64,000 bases of DNA from Panorpa germanica. Lineage: Eukaryota; Arthropoda; Insecta; Mecoptera; Panorpidae. The translations under genes and the position numbers were made by a program. The notes under the pieces are model-generated. The model had not been told where the DNA came from. It did not search any database and worked only from the letters and a program-made list of their open reading frames with translations. Positions 33,465 to 44,220 of the stretch are shown here, one piece after another. The stretch covers positions 1-64,000 of the forward strand of contig CAVMBN010000174.1 of assembly GCA_963678705.1 (NCBI GenBank), given 5' to 3'. The number at the start of each line of letters is the position of its first letter. The first letter of the stretch is position 1.

Positions 33465-34860
33465 TTTACATCGGGGCGGAAGCGTTCTTGCTCTAATAAC
33501 CTAACACTATACCGATTACTACTACACGTATGTGCGTCTGATCGCTTTCGAATGGTTTCAGATTTTTTATTCATATTTATGTTTATTTTTTCAACTCGCT
33601 CAGCTGTGTTTATTCTTTTTAACCACTTTCTTTGTAAATTCTTCCATTTCTTTACCTGTTCTTGGACTTTAATATTCTTTTTGTCAATGTTATCTTTTAA
33701 ATCTTTATCATTTTTATTTATTAAACAGTTCATATATCTTTTTTCATCTTTTTCCGATTCGCCATCATAGAATGCTATCTTTATTTTACATTCCGAAAAT
33801 ATATATTCAATCATTTTACTCACTATTTTAAAATCTAATTTATCTTGCCCACATGCTATGTATGGTAATGCAATAAATTTCACTTTATTTTCTAACATAT
33901 GATCCCTTAATTTAATTATTGACAAATATAAATCTGCGTAGAGAGGTTTCTCGTTACTTCTCTTCTTTGTTACTAAATAATATATAAAACGATTTTTATC
34001 TTTTAATATAGCTAATCCCCCCTTTTTCTGTTTCTGTTTCAAAAGCTGCTCAACTCTACCAAATCTTTCTTTAAATTCAACTGCTATTCCTTGTGACATA
34101 CGTAAATCTGAGGCTACACAATGACCCAATGCATACTTGCTAGATGCATTAAACAAATCTCCCTTATTAAAATTTATTTTGCACAACGTCTCTATCGTTG
34201 GAAATCTACTAATTTTCCATTTTAGAAAATCATCAAAACTTTTATAGTCATGCCCTATCTTATCAATTCGCTGATTATTTACTTCTCTTTTTTCGTCAAT
34301 ATTTTCCGTTTCAGTACAACCTATATTTGTACCTTTTCTATTCTTTTCTACGATTTTCCCTGACTTTAATATAATACGCTTTTGCTTTCTAACGATACGA
34401 TTTACATTTTCTCTAATCATATTATTTATATTTAAATTATCTCTCTGAAAATCATGTACAGTATTACGATTAATGTCGTAAATAACGTTTCTATATATTA
34501 AAATACCCTTTCCAAAATCTACAATTATCCCAAATTTACGAAGAAAGTCTAACCCAATTATCCCTGTCCAATTTTCCATATTTTCTACAATTTCAAAATC
34601 AAAAGTCACATTATCCCCAAATAAATCTAACTTTAATTTGCTTTTACCAAGTGTATGTATTTTATTATTTTGTGCATCTCGCAAAATAATTTGCGATTCT
34701 GTAATTTTTTCCGTTTTTTAACATTCTCTAGTTAGTAGGCTGGCGCCTGCACCACTATCTATAAGAACGTTGCAATTTTGACCATTAATTATTAAATTAG
34801 GAAACCATTGATTATCATGAAATGCCGGTACATACAGAGGTGTAAGATTACCCTTTTTAC
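33461..34860 (-). pseudogene. Gypsy copy A protease plus TARG1/OARD1-like macrodomain (first pol ORF)
   Basis: Protease: NVLIDSGAGASLL (Asp-Ser-Gly at 34751-34759), then an in-frame TAA at about 34720, after which 407 codons are open (34684-33461). Residues 35-70 finish the protease (WTGIIGLDFLRKFGIIVDFG). After a basic linker, residues 168-306 (nt 34183-33767) form a macrodomain: NKGDLFNAS, ALGHCVASDLRMSQGIAVEF, FIYYLVTKKRSNEKPLY and FIALPYIACGQDKLDF. This is the layout of TARG1/OARD1, an enzyme that removes ADP-ribose from acidic residues. The two residues used there, a Lys in the TKK segment and an Asp in the GxD segment, are Lys240 and Asp281 here. A basic tail (residues 310-407) follows. 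A domain of this kind is not standard in Ty3/gypsy Pol. Confidence 0.85.
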
Positions 34861-35988
34861 TTATTGAATGGCTTCTACGTCTCGGGTAGTGAGTGAAGCC
34901 ATCAACTCGTTTAAATTATCTTCATAATTATTGGACGCGCGTAAATTTCTTTCTTCAACTTCGCTTGGCTTATTTTCGATGCTTCGAATATTTCTATTAC
35001 TTTGGAAAGTAACTGATTCCTGTCGCTGATTCCTGGCAGGACTACGGCTATCATTATACACTTGCAGGACTCTAACTCTCCCTAATCGGTCATTACTTTG
35101 CTTACGGTTTTCATACCTATTTGAACTGCGATTTCTTTGAAATCGATCTCCTACGTCCTTAACGGGACGTTGAGGACGGCTACGACAGTCTCTCTGAAAA
35201 TGTCCTAATCTGTTACAATTGTAACACCTTACTCCATCTCTTTGCCTATTATTAAACATTCGGCTTTGTGAACCGCTGCGCGAGTTGCTAGGTCGCATAA
35301 ACGATTGATTATTTTGAGATGCGCGATTTACATAATAGTGGTCGGCTCTGTTTATTCGGTTAGTTCCACCTGTAGCAATCTCTGCTACGTAGCCTTGCTT
35401 CGATGAGATTAAATCATCGGTTTCTACCCTTTCTGCAATTTCAACGGCGTTATTAAAACTCTTGGGATCCGCGGCCCCAATAAACTTAGAATATCGCTGC
35501 GATATCCCTTCTTTAAACCTTTTTAAAACGGCTACTTGTAACTCAACTGTAAGCTTCTTTTCTTGCTGTTTATCAGTTGCTTCTGGTACACATTTTGACC
35601 CTAATGCCCATAATCTTTGTAAAAATTTATAAACAGTCTCGTTATGTCTTTGTTTACAACCCCCGAACTCAATTTCTGCTTGTCTCAGAGCAGATAGCCC
35701 TTTTCTGCTATATCTAGACAATAATGCATTACGAATACTTATATAACTACGGTTCTCACTTTAAACCTCCAAATTAGACAAAAGATATTCAGCTACATCA
35801 GGCGACACTTTCGCAAATACGGTAACTGATTGCACCTTATCGGTCTAATCCAACAATTCTGCCATTTGATCCACCGCATTTAAAAATGTTGCTATGCTAC
35901 CTGTACCGTCAAAGAATGGTATATAATTGTATCGTTTTAATTTAGGAATTTCTGGGGCAATATCTACGTTTGTTTCATTAGTTGTCAT
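34861..35988 (-). pseudogene. Gypsy copy A Gag with CCHC zinc knuckle
   Basis: ATG at 35988 (MTTNETNVDIAPEIPKLKR). Two in-frame stops lie in the N-terminal part: TAG at about 35848 in 'ELLD*TDKV' and TAA at about 35762 in 'LEV*SEN'. From 35721 it is open for 286 codons. It contains a capsid-like region (RQAEIEFGGCKQRHNETVYK, FKEGISQRYSKFIG), an Arg/Asn/Ser-rich segment and a zinc knuckle CYNCNRLGHFQRDC (CX2CX4HX4C, about 35205-35225). The stop at 34861 is followed in the -1 frame by the protease. That frame is open backwards through the gag end, so a -1 shift could join them. No obvious slippery heptamer was seen. Confidence 0.85.
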
Positions 35989-36337
35989 TTTAACTATTTG
36001 GAATAAACTTTCAATCAAATAAAATCCTTAAATAAGCTTCAATAAACTACTACAAATATTTTAAAATCTTAGACGTTAAAAGAAAGAGAGAAAAAATAAA
36101 CTATTTTTAAAAGTAAACAATACCTTACACGTTCGCATCGACACTCCTTGGTGAATGCACGTGTTTACAACAAACAAAACAATAAAATAAATAGTGATCT
36201 TTTTTTGCATATTATAATATTTTTTTTCTTTTGTTTTTCTGATTTATTTGTATTTAAATTATAATTTTATTATTATTAAGTGATATTACTAAGAAGTGAA
36301 GTAACTTTTATTTAATTATCACTGGTTAATTAACAAT
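35989..36337. other. Junction region: gypsy leader and I-element 5' end
   Basis: The left part (to about 36130) is AT-rich leader upstream of the gypsy gag on the minus strand. The right part leads into the I-like element on the plus strand, with homopolymer T runs at about 36200-36235. The exact element boundary is not visible and I find no LTR here. Confidence 0.4.
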
Positions 36338-37735
36338 ATGGATATGGAGACTGAACCTCCCGATAAAAATCCTAACAATAAAACCAACTCTGTGACTAAC
36401 AAATCATTTCCTACAGAAAAAACATCCAGTGATATGGCAGAAAACTTAAATAACAATAGTGACAATGTTAAAAAAATTTATAATAATTTATACAACACAG
36501 AAACAAAATAAGACTCGTATAAACTAATGATTGTTAAAAATAATATTGATGGAAATATATTTTTCAGTTCTCTTAAATTAGCAGAAATAATTTGCAAAAT
36601 TATCAATAAATCTAATATAATAGAAATAAAAAAAGTTGGAAGAAATAGAGTAATCGTTCAATGTGCTAATGCAATACTAGCTAACGAAATTACCAAATCA
36701 ACATTGCTGAAAAACAATGGATATGAAGCGTTTATCCCATTTTACTGGTGCACAAAAGTAGTTATTATAAAAGGTGTTGATATAGAATATACGGAAGATA
36801 CAATTTTAAATAATATAGAGGGTCCACCTTTTAAAGTAACGAGAGTGCAAAGGTTAAATCGAAAAATAAGAGTTGACGGAGCTATAAAATATGAACCCAG
36901 TACAACAGTGAAACTTTTTTTTGAAGGACTTGCAATTCCTGCTTATGTTTACATGTGGAGAGTGAGACGAGCATGTGAACCATTTGTACAACAGACAATA
37001 CAATGTTATAATTGTTTTAAATTTGGACATGCAGCCACAAAATGTAAAACAAAAGTAGCAAAATGTTAATTCTGCGGAAGTGAAGATCATTTACGTACTG
37101 CATGCACATCTCCTAACCCGACATGAATAAATTGTAAACTTAACCACGAGGCTACAGACAATGAATGTCCTGAAAAAAAAAGATTAATCAAGATAAAAGA
37201 TCTCATGGCCCAACACAATCTCATTTTTTATGAAGCAAAATTAGAATTAACAGAAAAAAATACAGACTATTAATACTCAGTAAGAACTCAAAACTCTTTT
37301 GAAGCTCTAAACTACAATGAGACTTTTCCAAATATCACTAATAAATACAATAGTATCAACATAATACCAACATACAAACCAAACCCTTTAACCAGAAGAA
37401 CCAATACCAGAGTGAATAAATCAAATACAGGTAACTCATTACAAAGAACTTACGGTCAACCACAACCTACGACATCCACTAAAGAACCAATTCCTAAAAG
37501 AAGAAGAGAAGAGAAGAGGAGAATAAGGGAAGAAAAGAAACCTATCAATGAAGAAAGTGACACATTCCTTAAGAAAACTAATCAAGGAAAAAACAGAAAG
37601 CAAATCAACCAAGAGAAACCTGATATTACAATAAAAAACAATGATAATGATACCTGCTATACATCAATATATAATAAAAATAATGATGACAAAATTAAAG
37701 ATACAAACAAAGACCCTAATATTACATCCTAATCT
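36338..37735 (+). pseudogene. I-like ORF1 (Gag-like, three CCHC knuckles)
   Basis: ATG 36338 (MDMETEPPDKNPNNKTN). One frame runs to 37735 with four stops: about 36509, 37067, 37123 and 37270. Knuckles: CYNCFKFGHAATKC, then one interrupted by a stop (FCGSEDHLRTAC), then NCKLNHEATDNEC. A region rich in Lys, Arg and Glu (PKRRREEKRRIREEKK, about 37495-37545) follows and probably binds nucleic acid. The protein coats element RNA in related families. Confidence 0.8.
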
Positions 37736-37983
37736 CTTAGAAGCTACAAGAAACAAATATCTAGTGTGCAATGGCCAAACTCGTAAGAAAACATAAATAT
37801 ATAAATTAAGTTTATTTTTTAATAAAAACTCTATTCACATCACTAAACCTAATCGGTTAAAAAATTTACTAAAATATTAAATCAACAACAATTATATAAA
37901 CATAAAGAAAAAATAAAATATATAAATAAATCGAAAAACAAGACATCAGATATAAAAGTTAATCATTAATTAAAACAGTTAAA
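37736..37983 (+). other. Spacer between I-like ORF1 and ORF2
   Basis: 248 bp of A-rich sequence without a reading frame. It precedes the ATG of ORF2 at 37984. Confidence 0.5.
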
Positions 37984-40900
37984 ATGATAAATTTTATTCA
38001 ATGGAGTTGCAGAGAAGTCAAATATATTAAAGAGGAACTACAACATATACTACAGAAGCATAACATACATATATGCATACTTTCAGAAACGTTTTTAACA
38101 AAAAATCACAATTTCAACATCAAAGGCTATTTTATTGAAAAAAAGATAGGATACAGAATACAAACTATAATCCCCACGGGGGTGTTGCTATCTTGATACA
38201 TAAATCTATAAAATATAAACGAGTAATGCTAAATAACCCATTTAATTCGGTCGAAATAGTTGGAATAATTATAACAAATAACGAAACTGAGGTAATATGT
38301 ATTTTATCAATCTATGCTAAACCGAATCATAAACTATCTAATTCAAACTGGTCACAGATAAAACAACAAATAGCTGTTCCTGTTATACTGGCTAAAGATT
38401 TTAATGCGACTAATCTTGCTTAAGATATAAACTGTCCAGGTAGTCAGTATGATGGTAACGAATTGTTAGAATTCATAGAAAACGAAAATCTAAATATTAT
38501 CAACGATGATAAACCAACTAGAGTAAGCAATCTCAGTACAAGGGACAGTATATTGGATCTCACATTGGTATCTATGACGTTAACACAACAAATTACTACG
38601 TGGCAAGTTTTTGCAGATAGCTTAGGTAGTGATCATTACCCAATTTTTTTCTGTCTAAATGACAATAATAAAGACCGTTACCGTACATCAGAATATTTAA
38701 CGAGGAGAAATTTCCGAAAAGCAGATTGGGAGAAATATAGCCTTGAAATAGAAAGCAGAATTTCAAACCTTATCACAAATGGAATCACAAGTAATCCCCA
38801 ATATGTTGAAAACAAATACAACCAATTTAGAGATGTTATTAATAATTCGGCAGACATACATATTCCATCTACCAGATTGTATAATATAACTCCTAATAAA
38901 ATAAAACCGTCTTGGTGGGACACAGAGTGCAATAAAATGATAGCTCAAAGAAAATTAGCACTAGCTATTTTTAATAAAAACATGACAATGGCGAATTATT
39001 TAAATTATAAAAAACATTAAGCTAAAACCAGACGATATTTTAGAGCCAGGAAAAAATAGAATGGCAGGATTTCTGCGAGAATTTAAACCCAAACACAACA
39101 ACCAACATTGTCTGGAATAATATAAGAAAAATTAACAATAAAAGCTATAGTACTAAAAGGATAAGTGAAAATGAAAATTTAATTGAAGAATTCATTAATA
39201 AAAAATTTCCACAGAACAACAATTTAAATATTACTACCACCACCACCATAAAAGATACATTCCTAGATAATAACATAAATATAAATGAAGTAAATTTCGC
39301 GTTAAATCATAATAAAAACAGTAGTAAATATCAATATTCAAAGAACATATAGTAAAAATCATTATATGATAGCTGCTTTCATTGACATTGAAGCTGCTTA
39401 TGACAATGTTAATCTTAAAATATTAAAAGAAAAAGTAGAAAACATAGGTATATCTTCCAAAATATCCAACTGGATTATAAACTATTTCCAAAATAGAGAA
39501 ATAACAGTCAGATACAATAATAAGTTAACTGGTCCTATACTATGTAATCACGGAATTCCACAAGGCTCAATATTATCTCCCTTATTATTCAACATATACA
39601 CAGAAAAGTTAACAACACTATCAGATAACAACACAACAGTACTGATGTATGCAGATGACATAGTTATTTATAGTATGGGCCATACACAAGATATAGCTCA
39701 AAACAGATTACAATCAAAATTAAGAAAACTAGATATTTTACTAAAGGAAATCAAATTAAATATATCGTCAGAAAAAAGTAAAATAGTTATATTTACAAGG
39801 CATAGAATAAACTGCAGTCCAAAAATAACCATCAGAAATAAAAATATAACTGTTAGTTCAAATACCAAATTTCTGGGTATATTCTTTGATACGAAAAGCA
39901 CTTGGGCGAAAGAAATTGCACATATTATTACAAATGTCAAAAAGGCTTAAATTTGATGCGATATATAGCAGGATACAAATGGGGCGCACACCCAACAACC
40001 TTAATAAAAATATATAAAGCTATTGTTAGACCGCATATTGACTATTCTAGTACTATGATCTGCACCGCAAATAACTCAAGATTAAAAAAAATTGAAATTA
40101 TACAAAACAAATGTTTAAGAATAATATTAGGTGCGATGGTTTCAACACCAATCCAAATCCTCAACTATCAAACTAATATTCCTCCTGTAAATATCAGAAT
40201 ACAACAAATATCAGACAGTTTCTTTTGTAAAAACAGACATAACCCATGTGGACCCTTAAATACAAGATTATCTAAACTATATGTCCTTTATAATAAACCA
40301 TATTGGACAACTCATAAAAAACCGGCACTTTTAACTAGTTTTAATAGATATAATAACTTAGAGGTACATAACACTATACCATTTTTCAAATTTCCATTAG
40401 AAATAAGCATGACATCAATACATACAGAAATAAATTTGTTCAATAAGAATGACAGTAAGGAAATAACTTATCAAAAATATATGGAATATATAACAAAAGA
40501 TGATATAAACTGGAGTATATGGTTTACCGATGGTTCATTCGAAAAAAACTCTAAAACTGGAGGAATTGGCATTTTCAATTATAATACAGATCAACAGTAC
40601 AAATACAAACTTAACAATATTACAAATTCTTATAATACAGAAATAGCAGCAATTATGAAATTACTAGAAATAATACAAAAAACTGACAATAAAAATATAT
40701 TAATCTTCACTGATTCTCGTAGTGTTTGTGTATCTTTAAATAACAATAAATTCAAAAACAATAATAATAACAAAATATGTTCAATTAAAGAATATCTTTT
40801 AAAAATGGAAAAAAGTGATATCAATGTTAAACTTATTTGGATTCCTGGACATGTAGGCATAAAAGGGAATAAAATGGCTGACAAACTGGCCAAAGAAGCT

Positions 40901-41371
40901 TGTGTAGATGGGGAAATAATCGAAATAAATTGGTCAATAAATGATTCCAAAAAAATAATTAAAGAAAATTGTATGGCAGAATGGCAGAATATATATAATG
41001 AGAAAAGTCAAAGTACTGGAAATTTTTTTTTTGCAGCGAATCAAAAAATACCAACAACCACATGGTTTAATAAAAATCATTCACGGAGATATATTTCAAC
41101 AAATTGTCGAATAAAATCTGGGCATTCTAGATGTCCAGCTCATCTATACAAAATAAATATAAAAGACACACCAAATTGTAGATGTGAAGAAGAAGGTTCT
41201 TTGGACCATATAATTCTAGGGTGTCATCTTTTAGCATCAAAAATTGATAGACTTTTAAATGAATTATGTAATGTAGCACAGTTCCCAGTCAACATGTCCT
41301 GTTTAATGACAAGTGAAGCAACGGCGGAAATAGTAACAAACTTTGTGATAGAAAATAATATAAAAGTGTAA
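37984..41371 (+). pseudogene. I-like ORF2: endonuclease, reverse transcriptase, RNase H, broken
   Basis: Endonuclease (APE type): FIQWSCRE at the start, ICILSETFL, LAKDFNATN (usually GDFN) and LGSDHYPIFF. RT: AAFIDIEAAYDNVN, HGIPQGSILSPLLFNIY and LMYADDIVIYS (YADD at 39648-39659). RNase H: SIWFTDGSFEKNSKTGGIGI, YNTEIAAIMKLLE, ILIFTDSRSV and WIPGHVGIKGNKMADKLA. The C-terminal CRCEEEGSLDHIILGC is a zinc-finger-like motif. Breaks: a frameshift near 38160-38195, a stop at 38421, a stop at 39018 and frameshift near 39055, and a deletion of the N-terminal RT region near 39340. Another frameshift lies near 39940. The last 489 codons are open. Confidence 0.87.
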
Positions 41372-41557
41372 TTTAAGTTAGAATATTTTATTTAGTATGT
41401 ATTTAATTTTAAGTTTAATTTTTTAAAAGAATCAATTTGTTTGTATTTATTAGAATAATTATAATTTATATGTAAATTTTTATATAATTTTACAAATAAA
41501 ACCAATGGCAAGAAGGTTGAATAAGCCAAAGCCTAAATAAAAAAAAAAAAAAAAAAA
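41372..41557 (+). other. I-like element 3'UTR and poly-A tail
   Basis: AT-rich tail ending in GAATAAGCCAAAGCCTAAAT and a run of about 18 A. AATAAA occurs at about 41495. The following base begins gypsy sequence. Confidence 0.7.
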
Positions 41558-42363
41558 TCTACCAAATCTTTCTTTAAATTCAACTGCTATTCCTTAAGAC
41601 ATACGTATTTCTGAGGCTATACAATGACCCAATGCATACTTGCTAGATGCATTAAGCAAATCTCCCTTATTCAAATTTATTTTGCACAACGTCTCTATCG
41701 TTGGAAATCTACTAATTTTCCATTTTAGAAAATCATCAAAACTTTTATAGTCATGCCCTATCTTATCAATTCGCTGATTATTTACTTCTCTTTTTTCGTC
41801 AATATTTTCCGTTTCAGTACAACCTATATTTGTACCTTTCCTATTCTTTTCTACGATTTTCCCTGACTTTGATATAATACGCTTTTGCTTTCTAACGATA
41901 CGGTTTACATTTTCTCTAATCATATTATTTATATTTAAATTATCTCTCTGAAAATCATGTACAGTATTACGATTAATGTCGTAAATAACGTTTCTATATA
42001 TTAAAATACCCTTTCCAAAATCTACAATTATCCCAAATTTACGAAGAAAGTCTAACCCAATTATCCCTGTCCAATTTTCCATATTTTCTACAATTTCAAA
42101 ATCAAAAGTCACATTATCCCCAAATAAATCTAACTTTAATTTGCTTTTACCAAGTGTATGTATTTTATTATTTTGTGCATCTCGCAAAATATTTTGCGAT
42201 TCTGTAATTTTTTTCGTTTTTTAACATTCTCTAGTTAGTAGGCTGGCGCCTGCACCACTATCTATAAGAACGTTGCAATTTTGACCATTAATTATTAAAT
42301 TAGGAAACCATTGATTATCATGAAATGCCGGTACATACAGAGGTGTACGATAACCTTTTTTAC
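41558..42363 (-). pseudogene. Gypsy copy B: protease and truncated macrodomain
   Basis: Minus-strand copy of the first pol ORF. It is cut at 41558 inside the macrodomain by the I-like element's tail. An extra stop lies in 'RMS*GIAVEF' (about 41597). The protease motif LIDSGAGASLL is intact, and the TAA after LLTREC is at the same place as in copies A and C. Both catalytic positions of the macrodomain lie beyond the cut and are missing. Confidence 0.85.
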
Positions 42364-42880
42364 TTATTGAATGGCTTCTACGTCTCGGGTAGTGAGTGAA
42401 GCCATCAATTCGTTTAAATTATCTTCATAATTATTGGACGCGCGTAAATTTCTTTCTTTAACTTCGCTTGACTTATTTTCGATGCTTCGACAATTTCTAT
42501 TACTTTGAAAAGTAACTTGTCGCTGATTCCTGGCAGGACTACGGCTATCATTATACACTTGCAGGACTCTAACTCTTCCTAATCGGTCATTACTTTGCTT
42601 ACGGTTTTCATACCTATTTGAACTGCGATTTCTTTGAAATCGATCTCTTACGTCCTTAACGGGACGTTAAGGACGGCTACGACAGTCTCTCTGAAAATGT
42701 CCTAATCTGTTACAATTGTAACACCTTACCTTATCTCTTTGCCTATTATTAAACCTTCGGCTTTGTGAACCGCTACGCGAGTTGCTAGGTCGCATAAACG
42801 ATTGATTATTTTGAGATGCGCGATTTACATAATAGTGGTCGGCTCTGTTTATTCGGTTAGTTCCACCTGTAGCAATCTCT
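42364..42880 (-). pseudogene. Gypsy copy B: Gag lacking its N-terminal half
   Basis: Keeps the Arg-rich region, the zinc knuckle (CYNCNRLGHFQRDC) and the C-terminus. A stop (CAA to TAA) interrupts it at about 42668. At about 42880 the homology to copy A ends abruptly and non-coding leader follows. Copy C has the identical breakpoint, so the capsid part of Gag was deleted before B and C separated. Confidence 0.82.
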
Positions 42881-43062
42881 CAAATTTCCCTTTATTTTCT
42901 CAAATTAAATTTTCCACTTAATGACCTTTTTCTAAATTATTCAAATTTCTGCCTTTTTTAACATCCCACAATTTTAATATCCCTTTTTAACATATTTCAC
43001 AATTTTAATATCCCATTTTTAAAGGACCTCTTTTTTAACACACCCCACACCTGACACCAAAA
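42881..43062 (-). other. Gypsy copy B leader with primer-binding site
   Basis: AT-rich leader with phrases such as CCCTTTTTAACATATT and CCCATTTTTAAAGGAC. Next to the LTR the minus strand reads TGGTGTCAGGTGTGGGG, a TGG-starting primer-binding site expected to pair with a tRNA 3' end. Confidence 0.7.
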
Positions 43063-43334
43063 TGTAACCCTACCCCTTATATCTACTATCTATATATGGG
43101 GGTAGTAACTTATTTTAAGAGAGCGATTCTACAATCCTCTCTAACGATTGGTTCTTTTATAGTGATCTGGCTCACCTTGAGTCGGATGACCTGAGCTAAT
43201 TGTGGATGTCTTATTTATCTATCAGGACTTAGTACTTCTTCTAATAATATTACATAAATATATTAGGTTTTACTTACTTTTTGTGTTCTGCAGGCTGCTT
43301 TCTCTGCTTTTGAACAATCACTTTATTTTAACGC
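43063..43334 (-). repeat. Gypsy LTR, truncated, between copies B and C
   Basis: Matches 46316-46587 of the complete LTR. It is cut at 'TTATTTTAACGC', where RT sequence of copy C starts. A 13-base tandem duplication, CCCGATGCTAAAT, marks the junction. It serves as the 5' LTR of B and lies at the 3' side of C, so two elements may share one LTR. Confidence 0.8.
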
Positions 43335-44220
43335 TACACCCGATGCTAAATCCCGATGCTAAATCTAATTTAGTAAATAAACTTGCTTTGCCTAATTTAT
43401 CAAGAGTGTCTACTAAGTGTGGTAATGGAAAGTAATCTCTTTTTGTTATTGCGTTAAGACCCCTGTAATCTATGCAAACTCTAACCTTGTTTTCCCCATT
43501 TTCTGCTTTCTTATTTACAAGAACAACATTACTGGACCACGGTGACATTGATGGTTCTACTATGCCATCTTCAAGCATTTGATCTATCTGTTCTCTCAGT
43601 ACTTGTAACTACGCGTGTGGAACTCTATATGGTTGTTTAGTTATAGGAGAAACATCTTGAATTATTATCTTATGTTTAACTATCGAGGTAGTTTTCAATT
43701 CTTGACCTTCTGTTAAGAATATGTCGCGATATTCGTAAATTAAATTTTCCATTTTACTTTGGTCTCTAGCACTTAGATGATTTAACTTTATTTTACTAAA
43801 AAGTTCCGTCATTCTCTGTGTTTTATTTATCTCTTCATTCTTATGACTTTTTTGCTTCCACTGATTTGTAACTTCATGTATAATTTTATCTTCTTTAGCA
43901 GTTAAATTATTATAACTTATTTCATTAAATAATTGTATATTTTCAATCCCTGTGTTTGCTTCTGTTGATCGTACAGCACCAATTAAAATATTTTAAATTC
44001 TATGTCGGACGTGTTCTCTTAATAATTCAACTGTTTCAGTATATTCGTTATCATATGGCTCTATTATACCTATCTTAGTATTTATTGGTATATTTATATT
44101 CTTTTGCCCCTTACATATTAAATTTACACTTCTAACTACTAATACTCCATCTACGGTCAATTCTGGGTTAAAAATCCCATGACCTTCCTTAATGTCTTTT
44201 TGAAATGCATGAACATTCAT
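43335..44220 (-). pseudogene. Gypsy copy C reverse transcriptase, truncated
   Basis: Starts MNVHAFQKDIKEGHGIFNPE at 44220, with a frameshift near 43993, an indel near 43925 and a stop near 43610. It keeps VRVCIDYRGLNAITKRDYFP and LFTKLDLASGF, then ends at the junction, before the active-site box. The ATGA overlap with the upstream ORF (44217-44220) matches copy A. Confidence 0.83.

Larger units (their letters stand above)
31967..36000 (-). mobile_element. Ty3/gypsy element copy A with macrodomain (main part)
   Basis: Minus-strand order: gag (35988-34861), protease, macrodomain, RT, RNase H. The element is split by Polinton 2 and continues at 21887-21361. Both LTRs are missing from this copy. 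It is the best preserved of three copies of this family in the window, the others being 41558-43334 and 43335-47053. Confidence 0.85.
36338..41557 (+). mobile_element. I-like non-LTR retrotransposon, 5' region unclear, poly-A tail present
   Basis: Two ORFs on the plus strand (Gag-like with CCHC knuckles; endonuclease-RT-RNase H), a short 3'UTR and a tail of about 18 A at 41540-41557. RNase H after RT and three knuckles in ORF1 fit the I clade. Right after the tail the sequence is gypsy macrodomain, so the element's 3' end lies in gypsy DNA. The left flank is a different gypsy region, so no target duplication can be paired. Confidence 0.82.

Noticed and set aside
33423..33770. Plus-strand frame of 115 codons, also at 44179-44526
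   Set aside because: It lies opposite the gypsy pol basic linker. The minus strand has known domains on both sides, so this is a shadow frame.
36338..41557. The I-like element as a clean insertion in gypsy copy A
   Set aside because: Its left flank is the gypsy gag leader region and its right flank is gypsy macrodomain, which are not adjacent in any copy. No target duplication can be matched.
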